Assembly: GCA_038503065.1 (NCBI GenBank)
Contig: JBCAMK010000020.1
Location: 1,054,001-1,118,000, forward strand
DNA: 64,000 bases
Origin: Paragyromitra xinjiangensis
Taxonomy: Eukaryota; Ascomycota; Pezizomycetes; Pezizales; Discinaceae
Direction: 5' to 3'
Notes under the pieces: generated by a model
Seen by the model: the letters and a program-made list of their open reading frames with translations, nothing else
Told to the model about the DNA's origin: nothing
The model's database searches: none
Made by a program: the position numbers and the translations under genes
Shown: positions 56,578 through 64,000 of the stretch, piece after piece
Layout: each line of letters opens with the position of its first letter
How positions within the stretch are numbered: position 1 is the first letter of the stretch

Positions 56578-59262
56578 TCATTTTTTGGATGATGGAAGTC
56601 TGAGTTTCGAGAGTAATCCTTTTACTCCTTTTCCACCACTAGTTTTTTGCCCGTTTTCCATTTCGGTTGCACGTATCTTGGCAAAGGCGGCTTCCATAGA
56701 AGGGTAGCCAGCGAAAGGCATTGGTTGAGTGTCGCTATTCTCGGGCATTTCTTTCGGCATAGAAGGCACAGCTGATTTATTTTCAAGTCCCATGGAATTT
56801 CCCGAAGAGCGCGGCGAAGGGTCGCTGGATTCGGGCCCAACTGTAATTTTTGATGTCTCTCGTTTTGTCGCCAATAGGGTTCTATGAGCAATAATACTCT
56901 CGGCAAACGAAGGATACAGCAGGGCAGATTGCTCGATATGCCTTGACGTGGCATTGCATTCTAGCGCGGAGGGGCCTGAACGGACGGCTTGTTTGATTGG
57001 CATGGAAGTTTTTGCAGTGCCGATTGCGAGTTTCGTCGCGTTCGCACTATTTTCGAGCGCCGACGGGACGAAAATTCCTGAAACGGGGTTCATTGGACGA
57101 ATGACTGCCTTCTGGCGTTCAATCTGCGAAACTGGATGAAAAAGATGTTGGCTGGTTTCCAGAGCATTCTGGTTCGGACGAGAAGAGTCCTCATCGAGGC
57201 GCTGCGGCTGGGAGTCTAAACGACGACTATAGCTGCTACTTTGGTTAGAGAAACTGGTAAGTCCCATGTTGGGAGGGAATCTATAAACATATTGCCTGGA
57301 AACAGCATTCATGGAAGAAATAGGCAATGATAATACTGACCTTGTAGATGGGCTGGCTGAAACTGGGGCTAGGGCCAGAGGGCGTTCGTTCATAGTGACT
57401 GAACTGCTGGGCGTTCCTTCGGAGTCAAGCAGATTTGTTCGGCAAAGGAGAAGCGCTGCTAATTTCTGCGTGCGCTCTTCCCTTCGTGCAGTTTCTTCAT
57501 ACCAATACAACATGGCGGCTGCTTGAGCCTTTGACATCGGATCAGATCCCAACTTGGTGTTAGTGTGTTTGGTTACATCCTCTTGTTTGGTAGACTGGTT
57601 CGTATAAACTGCGCGGCGAGGGCTGAGGGCATTGGACAGAGCTCTATCAGATATAGCCCTTGTACCATATGGGGTACTAGATGGATACTGCTGGCAAAGT
57701 AGGTGAGCGTCGCCGGTTGAATTCGCGTTCGTTTCGTGTGGCCCCAAACATTTCTGAACCACCATTTCTGTACCAACGCGGATGACAAGTGGGCCATCAC
57801 AAGCTACGACAGTACTTGCTGGGTTACTAGGCGGCAGAGAGTTTGGAGAATTGAAAGTCAATTTTCCTTTAGAAATTGCCTTTTGGAGTTTGTTAGGAGA
57901 TCCTGTAGGTGTGGGTGCTTCCGGAATGTAAGTAGGAGGAGGACCAGCAGTGTCAAAAGGAGGGGAAGACCTAAGGCCTTTTTTGGGAGAAACAGATTTT
58001 TGGGGTGGAATGGAGCCAGCTTCACTCTCTGGAATAGACGATAAAGAAATCTTATAGCCTGGGATATGGCGCTGGGTAGGTGATTCAATACTGGTCGCGC
58101 AATTGTCTTCGACTAGTTCTCCATGTTCAAGAGGATAGTCTAGAAGGTTCAGGACAGCGGGCCTCCTGGAGCTGTCACGCACAGGAAATTCCCCTGGGGG
58201 TATATCATAAGAAATCGGAGCTAACGTGATAAAACACTCCCCGAAGTGGCGTTTGGGGCGAGTGGGCCTGAAGGGTTCGATTCTAACCGCCTCGATAGGT
58301 AGCGGTGTCTGTGCCATGTTATCGCTATGACAGACATCGTCCGGTGATAATGCCTTCTCAGCAAGAGTGGGTTCGCCAGCTAGTGTGGGTAATTTGCTGT
58401 GTGATGCGCTCCGGGCACTAGCGGTATGGGTTCCTTGATACAGGCGAGGTCGTTTAATGATTTTCCACAAGTTTATGCGCTTAGTAGAATTCTTTTGGAC
58501 CTTCTCTTTATGTTTTTTAGTTTTCTGGCGCGACGAACTGGATTGACTATCCTCGTTCACACTGGCTTCAGATTTCGAGTGGCTGTCGGAAGAATTCCCA
58601 TCCTGGTTTAGGAGATGAGGGGTTTGAACAAGAGGGCTTTCGGTTGGTTTGCCTTTGGTTCCCAACTCCGGATCGCTGCTAGCCTGGCTTTTGCTAAGCA
58701 TTACATGAGTGATTGGTGAGACGGTAAGAGATGTAGGTAATTCCACAGCGAGAGAAGTTTGCAGGATTGGCGGGCTAAGAAGCGAAGAACTGATAAGATT
58801 GGAGGATTCCAGGTTTTCTCCGATAACATTTTCAAGTACATTAGTTTGATGTACTTCATTCTCTGGCACAATCTTCATCCTGGACCTAGTGTGATTTTCA
58901 GCCACAGTCGTAGGTGCTAGTGGAACTGCCACTGCAGCGGATGCCGAGCTCGAATTATCAGACGAGAATCGAACTCTCAAGCTCGAAGATTTGTCGCTGC
59001 CACCAGAACGCTTTCTGGATGAAGCTGAGGAGGTCTTGGAACTTCCGTTTTTCTTGTATGGCTTAAAGAGAGGATCTTGAGGCTTGCTGTCGCCGCTAGA
59101 AGATGATTGCTTTCGAGAAGTGACAGCTATATTCTCGATTGCTCCGAAACGGCCTCCATAAATGGCAGTAGTATCCTCGGAAACTTGGTATTTTTTGTAA
59201 TACAAACTACATGGTTCAGATGCCTTCGGCGTTCGAGAAGGTATCTTGGTTGATTTAGGCAT
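56578..59262 (-). CDS. Large disordered protein, function unknown
   Basis: A single open frame of 894 residues from ATG 59262, not recognised. Composition is Ser/Pro/Thr/Lys-rich with little predicted order. Segments that look more structured or conserved-like are the N-terminus (SLYYKKYQVSEDTTAIYGG), RINLWKIIKRPRLYQ near residue 268, ITLAPISYDIPPGEFPVRDS near 345, a helix AQAAAMLYWYEETARREERT near 585, and the C-terminus SMEAAFAKIRATEME followed by a basic tail GLLSKLRLPSSKK. No signal peptide, membrane segment or catalytic motif. The basic clusters would suit a nuclear or cytoskeletal scaffold, but this is only a guess. It lies upstream, on the reading strand, of no obvious partner other than the similarly disordered gene behind it. 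Confidence 0.75.
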   Translation of the reverse strand: MPKSTKIPSRTPKASEPCSLYYKKYQVSEDTTAIYGGRFGAIENIAVTSRKQSSSSGDSKPQDPLFKPYKKNGSSKTSSASSRKRSGGSDKSSSLRVRFSSDNSSSASAAVAVPLAPTTVAENHTRSRMKIVPENEVHQTNVLENVIGENLESSNLISSSLLSPPILQTSLAVELPTSLTVSPITHVMLSKSQASSDPELGTKGKPTESPLVQTPHLLNQDGNSSDSHSKSEASVNEDSQSSSSRQKTKKHKEKVQKNSTKRINLWKIIKRPRLYQGTHTASARSASHSKLPTLAGEPTLAEKALSPDDVCHSDNMAQTPLPIEAVRIEPFRPTRPKRHFGECFITLAPISYDIPPGEFPVRDSSRRPAVLNLLDYPLEHGELVEDNCATSIESPTQRHIPGYKISLSSIPESEAGSIPPQKSVSPKKGLRSSPPFDTAGPPPTYIPEAPTPTGSPNKLQKAISKGKLTFNSPNSLPPSNPASTVVACDGPLVIRVGTEMVVQKCLGPHETNANSTGDAHLLCQQYPSSTPYGTRAISDRALSNALSPRRAVYTNQSTKQEDVTKHTNTKLGSDPMSKAQAAAMLYWYEETARREERTQKLAALLLCRTNLLDSEGTPSSSVTMNERPLALAPVSASPSTRSVLSLPISSMNAVSRQYVYRFPPNMGLTSFSNQSSSYSRRLDSQPQRLDEDSSRPNQNALETSQHLFHPVSQIERQKAVIRPMNPVSGIFVPSALENSANATKLAIGTAKTSMPIKQAVRSGPSALECNATSRHIEQSALLYPSFAESIIAHRTLLATKRETSKITVGPESSDPSPRSSGNSMGLENKSAVPSMPKEMPENSDTQPMPFAGYPSMEAAFAKIRATEMENGQKTSGGKGVKGLLSKLRLPSSKK

Positions 59263-60244
59263 CCTGAAGTAGGTAGAAACTTTAGTGTCAAGAAGCTAGA
59301 TGAAAGAGGTGGATTTTATCGGAGCGGACTAGTATTTGCGGATTTTGAGGGAAAATATAGAGATTGCGATGAGAGGTAGCGAGATAGGAATGATGATGAT
59401 GAAGCAAAGTGCGAAGAGATGAAAAAGTGGTTTTTGAGACTCAAATTGATGGGATCAATGGATGAGTGGATGAACCGTGAGATTTGTGGGCTGTTGGATG
59501 AAATATTGCACGGAGGGAGGAAGACCACCAGCGGAAGCAGTCACATCAATACATCAAGCCCTAGTTGTGATGATAAACAGATTCACCGCCCAACTGTTTC
59601 TGGTATAAGGATTACATATACAGTACACTGAACTTGGTCACTGAGGACTTAAGTCGGGCGTATGTAATGATCAGAATTTGCCACGATATTTTCTTCCTAG
59701 GAGATTTTATCTGATAGGTAGTGATCGATGTGATAGATAGCGAATATAGACTGCACTGGAAGAATGCTTTTTGATGCTACAGAGAGCACTTGTTGGTCCT
59801 TCATGCGGTGATGTTGAGGGTGATCTGAAATACCTAGTTTATCGATATCCAGTTCAGGAAGTATCGTTTCAACGTCTCCCGCGAGAGTAACACATTATTC
59901 AGTAATTAGGTGTGTATAAGCAGTTTTTATTATTGATTATGAATGCAATTTATACTAGAGAAAAGAGATAATAGATACAAGTAAACGACAATTATTACCT
60001 CACCAATGAGGATTTACAAAAATTTTATGACTTTGAAATACATTCCACTTGGCCTCCAAATTTGCCTCCAAATTTGCCATCATGGCAAAAGCATATCATA
60101 TACGTTGATCATTCCTAAACTACAATTAATTAAGTTCAGACTGTAAGCAAGAAACTGCTACTCTGTAGAACTGTACTAGGCATCCATGAGCACAGTTATC
60201 GGGAAAAATACTTCGAAAATCTGTTGCGGTGGTAGAACTACAGC
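59263..60244. other. Intergenic region between two minus-strand genes
   Basis: Promoter and leader of the 894-residue gene on the left, downstream DNA of the 928-residue gene on the right. A short direct repeat of the unit TTTGCCTCCAAA occurs near 60050-60080. No gene seen. Confidence 0.5.
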
Positions 60245-63157
60245 CTAAGACCAGGTAAGGATGCGTCTGTACGAGGATTTTTGGTGGTTGTCAGTCGGAG
60301 TAACGACCAACTTCTTTCTACCCTTTGTCTCGACGGAAGAGGGTTTTAGCGAGATAGTGGGGGTCGTTGAGTTCTTGACTGTCGCGCACTGAGTTTGAAC
60401 TGCCGGGGGTGGGCGAGCATCCGAGTTCTTGGGACGTGAAGTGATGGCGCGAGGACGCGCAGAGGCTCGATCATTTTTGGACAGACCAACCGTAAAATCA
60501 GGGAGATTAACCGACTCCAAGGGGGGGAATCCTTTAGAAGTTGGATCAGAGACCGGGCAGACAGTCCTCTTAGTTTTGGTGTTCATGATTGGTACCTGCT
60601 TAAGGTGCGAGTCTGATTTGTTGACGATCCTGTGAGAATCTTTGCTTCGATTTTGGACCCCGGTATTAGATAGCGTGTCTTTAGACGTCTTTGTGTTCGC
60701 AGGTTGGGCTTTCTGGCCTTCGGGGATTGGTAATTCCTTTAAACTATCATTGGACAGGGTCTTTCCTCGATATTTCGCAAAACCTTTCAGTTGCGGTTTA
60801 ACCGTTAAAGATTGGTCATCAACGATCGCTTTCTTCAGGTCCTGAGCGATAGGATGATGAATGATGGCAGGGGGAGGGGTTTTGTATTGGAGAAAGTCGG
60901 ATTTGACGAAACCACCCTTGGAAAGCATAGGAGCGACTTTCGGCAACGAAGAGTTGGAAGCTTTACGCTCCGAAACTTCAACTGGTGTATGCTCCATATT
61001 CGGAATTGGCGCTTGATAATAGGACCCGGTGTTTTTAGCTCTGGTGCTGATGCGAGCCTTGTGGAAATTCTTCAGTGGTTTCTTGACTTTAGGCACAAAG
61101 TCAATTGGGATTGGAGGGTATTCTATAAACAGACTGCTCGCTGAAGAGCATCTGCTGAGGCTCGATGGTGGTCGATCCGGATCACCTGAGGGACAAGGGG
61201 GTATGGTAACTGCCTCTGAGGGAGGTGAGAACCCTTCCAATCTCCCGACTTCCTCAGTGTTTGTTTCGGTGGTGGATTGGTTGCTTTGGGATTTCCTCTT
61301 TTTGGCGAGCAACCTAGCCTTGCTGAAATTCTTCAGAGGCTTCTTTACTTTTGTCTCCTCGCTACCGGTGGTGGAGGAGGTGATGCTCGTAGGAGGTGAG
61401 AAAGTATTGGTGGTGTCCTCTGTCCCAAAGACGGTAGAAGTTGACTTTTCTTTATGGAGAGAATTTGAGGTTGGGGTTGAGTGATGGGGGCTTCGGTCTT
61501 TGCTATTATCCTCGTTATTGCTGGACTCGGAGCTGTTGCTTGCACTGGTGGTGCTGGCGGCCACCTCAGTATTCGCTTCAACAGTTTTTCTCCTAAGTTT
61601 GGCGTAATTGATCAAAGGGCGCTTTGACTTTTTGTTGGTTTGTTCTAGGCGAGCAGGGTCATGTTTCATCATATCAGATGATGCAAGGGGTGTGCTCATT
61701 TGATTCGTAGCTTTAACATTGACTTTGGGCTTGATAATCGGTGCAATGTTACGGGCATTGGGTTGTAGTTCGCTAAGCCCTTTCTTGCGAATAACCGGCA
61801 ACCTTGAGGCAATAGTTTCTTCGGTAGGAGAGGTACCGGTGTTGCTAGACTCTCTTGGTATCAAAGGTCTGGAGCGGAAGGGACTCGGGATATTGGAATA
61901 ATCCCTGGTGGACTTTTCCGACACAGGAGAGGTAGTTGGGTTGCTCGTGAGACAATTTATCAGTATGGGGCGATTGGCGAAGGGACGTGGCGGAAGAGTT
62001 GGAGAAGAGGGCGATAGGTTAGATAAATGAGGAGTGCTGGAAGAAGGATCAATAACCGGAGCTTTCTCAAAGCGCTTCTTGGTCGAATTTTCTTCGCTGG
62101 AAGTTGAGAAATATCCAGAATCTCCTTCCATCTTGCTAGGAGAGGAGCCGTTCTGTTTATCCTTTTCGCCGGAACCAGTGATGGAGGTAACGTCCTCAGA
62201 TGACCCGACTTTCGCAATTTCATCGTACAGGGTGATGTAGTCATTGCTTCGGCGATGGCGTATGAATCGACCCGTTGTTTCAATTGGTTCTGGAGATTCC
62301 AAGATGGTGTCGGGGATCCTACCCTTGCGCCCAGAAATATCAAAGGACGGGCCAACTTTGTTGGTGCGCAAAGTTCTAGCACGCACAGGGGATATCCTTT
62401 GCAGCCCGCGTATCTTGCGATCGGGATCCATTTCACTTCCGTTTCGAATAAGGACTATAGATAACTGTTCCGGGGACAAATACGATTGGATAATTTTGTA
62501 GCTCTGCGTAAGAGGTTAGCAAATTTAGCTTAGTTTACTCCTGCCGTAGCAATCCAAGATTGGAAACTCACCCCAATTCCAAATATAATTTGCAATTTCT
62601 TCGCGATTTTCATATTCGCTGGAAGCTAGTGATTTTTAGTACGAGTACATCTATTGAGATCATTACTATTCAGGAACACTCACCCTCTCCAAGTGACTTC
62701 CTGGCATGGAAGTGTTACTAAACTCAAGCTCCTCAAGCTCTTCTTCACTCAAGTGAGAAACGAACTTCTCGGCCATACGTCGAAGAGTTCTGAGCTGGGT
62801 TCTTTCGGTTTCATCGAGAATCTGAAAGGTAAGAATCACTTGGATGGTGTCTTCGGAGTGGCCATCAAGCGGTTCTTGGAACGCAGAGGTGTTAGGTTTG
62901 TTAGTTTCCATCGTGTGCTTGTACTCCATTTCCTGGAATTTCGCAGTATTGTTCTCGGTTTGGGGTTTTTGTTTATTAAGGGATTTCGTGACGTGTATGA
63001 GAGGGATCCGGATAGGCTGGCGCAGCTGGTTCGTTTTGGTTCCGTGACCTGGTACCGGGACAGTAGGAATTCTCGATTTGCGAGACATTGCGGCAATCAT
63101 CTTATCGCTTAGTTTTGAGATTTGGAGAGTGTTTGACTGACGGATGCGAAAGCACAA
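60245..63157 (-). CDS. Disordered basic protein with four spaced KKPLKNF-KAR motifs
   Basis: Three exons, 63157-62684, 62625-62572 and 62503-60245, all joined in phase 0, encode up to 928 residues. Intron 1 has donor GTGAGT and a perfect GTACTAA branch-like site; intron 2 has donor GTGAGT and acceptor TACGCAG. Starts at 63100 or 63088 are alternatives. Exon 1 contains an acidic helix (FVSHLSEEELEELEF); the tiny exon 2 encodes a basic amphipathic stretch (MKIAKKLQIIFGIG), followed by SYKIIQSYLSPEQLSIVL. The rest is Ser/Thr/Pro-rich and disordered, but carries four related segments about 90 residues apart: KSKRPLINYAKLRRK, KVKKPLKNFSKARL, KVKKPLKNFHKARI and VKPQLKGFAKYRGK. Family and function not recognised. 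Confidence 0.75.
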
Positions 63158-63397
63158 CAGCTTGGTGCTCGAGCGTTTAAGACTGTTACTTGTTAAATCA
63201 ACAAGTAGCGGAAGAGATTTGATTTGAAAGTTAATCCCGTGATGGTCGCAGAACTATTGACTTCTTCATCGTTAAACAACGACTCCTCTGCGACGAATGA
63301 TAATTGGGAGAAAATAGCATAATCACGTACCTATTTGTACTGGAACTCAGACAAGGGAGAAAAATTTTACCTAAAGGAAGAGGGAAAGCCTACAAGA

Positions 63398-63690
63398 TTA
63401 GTATTCGTTGTTGATCTGGGTTGTCGAAGTTGTCGAAGTTGTCGAAGTTGTTGAAGTTGTCGAAGTTGTTGTTTGCGGTGTACAGGTGTGGGTTTCGTCG
63501 CATTTGAGGCCCAGGGCAAGGCACTGAGTGTGGGCTTGGCATGTTTTTTTGCCGAAACAGTCAATAGCCTTAGGGCTAGGGCAATAGCTGTCAGTAGACA
63601 AGTAATAGCCGTACTTTATAATGTAATGCGGGCCGGGTGATCTGAAGAGGACAGCTGTCAGCAGGGATGAATGAGGTTTTGGGGACCTGC
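63398..63690 (-). CDS. Small Cys-rich protein with Thr/Ser repeat tail, 5' end unresolved
   Basis: The frame reads TAVLFRSPGPHYIIKYGYYL, then a core with six evenly spaced cysteines (spacing 7, 5, 5, 6, 5) from CPSPKAIDC to CDETHTC, then a (TTS)n tail ending QINNEY before the stop at 63398. Even Cys number and small size suggest a disulfide-rich secreted protein; a signal peptide would have to come from an upstream exon that I could not place (acceptor candidates near 63670-63690). No function can be assigned. The tail is encoded by a 9-bp minisatellite. The only in-frame initiator near the core is TTG 63601, so the listed right boundary is approximate. Confidence 0.5.
63418..63475. repeat. 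9-bp minisatellite encoding the Thr/Ser tail
   Basis: About six near-perfect copies of GTCGAAGTT (two with GTTGAAGTT), in frame with the Cys-rich protein, so unit gain or loss preserves the reading frame. Confidence 0.85.
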
Positions 63691-63888
63691 AATAGAATCA
63701 TGATGGGTATACACATAGGAAGAGAGTCCAGCAGTATACATCAAACGGAGTCTGTATGGGATAGGATCCCACCTCGTTGCTCCAAGACTAATACAACGAT
63801 AAACCTAAATGTAGGTTTTAATTGACTAATAGGTTTATTTAAGGTAGCGTGCGGGCAAAATCGAATGAAGAATGAAAACATTAACGTG

Positions 63889-64000
63889 TTACTTGAATAC
63901 TCTGGGGTGCTTCAGCAACGATTCATCCCGCAGAGCATCCTTGGCAGTTAAGCGATATCGCCATGTCAAGTTAGTAGCGGCTTAAGTGTTATATGCAGAT
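63889..64000 (-). CDS. 3' end of a probable protein kinase gene, cut by the window edge
   Basis: The minus strand reads RLTAKDALRDESLLKHPRV and FK then TAA (63889-63891). RLTAKDAL is the subdomain XI pattern that closes many Ser/Thr kinase domains. A TACTAAC branch-like site lies about 35 bp before an AAG at 63940, so the final exon may start at 63939 and the R-L-T-A-K part be intronic. Only the last 17 or so codons are visible. The kinase class cannot be told. Confidence 0.4.

Noticed and set aside
58270..58285. Box B-like GGTTCGATTCT
   Set aside because: Lies inside the 894-residue coding region and has no box A at the right distance.
62570..62625. Alternative reading of the small exon as EYENREEIANYIWNW
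   Set aside because: Looks protein-like, but its phase disagrees with both flanking exons under any GT..AG junction, while the basic reading fits all phases.

Overview
The window looks like nuclear DNA of a filamentous ascomycete (Pezizomycotina). Spliceosomal introns of about 37-180 bp with GT..AG borders interrupt most genes. Leaders are pyrimidine-rich and T-rich tracts follow stop codons. The proteins are fungal types: eEF1A methyltransferases, a PAS kinase, an Msg5-like phosphatase, a PLAC8 protein, a Ure2-like glutathione transferase and several long disordered fungal proteins. Low gene density, two gene-free blocks of 8-10 kb and a non-LTR retrotransposon suggest a repeat-rich genome, perhaps Pezizomycetes. 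That placement is inference only.

Layout. 0.1-2.2 kb: a convergent pair of predicted translation-elongation-factor methyltransferases, EFM4 (+) and EFM7 (-). 2.2-10.4 kb: gene desert. 11.0-14.9 kb: PAS-domain protein kinase (PSK1 family). 14.9-24.6 kb: second desert and leader. 24.6-27.1 kb: dual-specificity phosphatase. 31.0-34.5 kb: a 1098-residue disordered protein with an internal repeat array. 34.5-41.5 kb: T-rich tail and a third gene-poor stretch. 41.5-42.7 kb: PLAC8-family Cys-rich membrane protein with a spliced 5' leader. 43.9-45.8 kb: a tRNA-like SINE-type remnant, then a 5'-truncated LINE framed by a perfect 17-bp target-site duplication. 46.1-49.6 kb: a seven-exon helical protein of unknown function. 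50.2-51.1 kb: glutathione S-transferase (-). 54.0-55.2 kb: metallophosphoesterase. 56.6-63.2 kb: two large disordered proteins (-), the second with four regularly spaced copies of a short basic motif. 63.4-64.0 kb: a small Cys-rich protein and the 3' end of a probable kinase gene running off the right edge.

No operon-like logic is expected. Two relationships deserve attention: EFM4 and EFM7 are tail to tail and in yeast both modify the same protein, eEF1A; and the PAS kinase and the phosphatase share an identical eight-residue basic motif encoded by different codons. I reconstructed splice junctions by hand from phase agreement and splice consensus. No database search was run.
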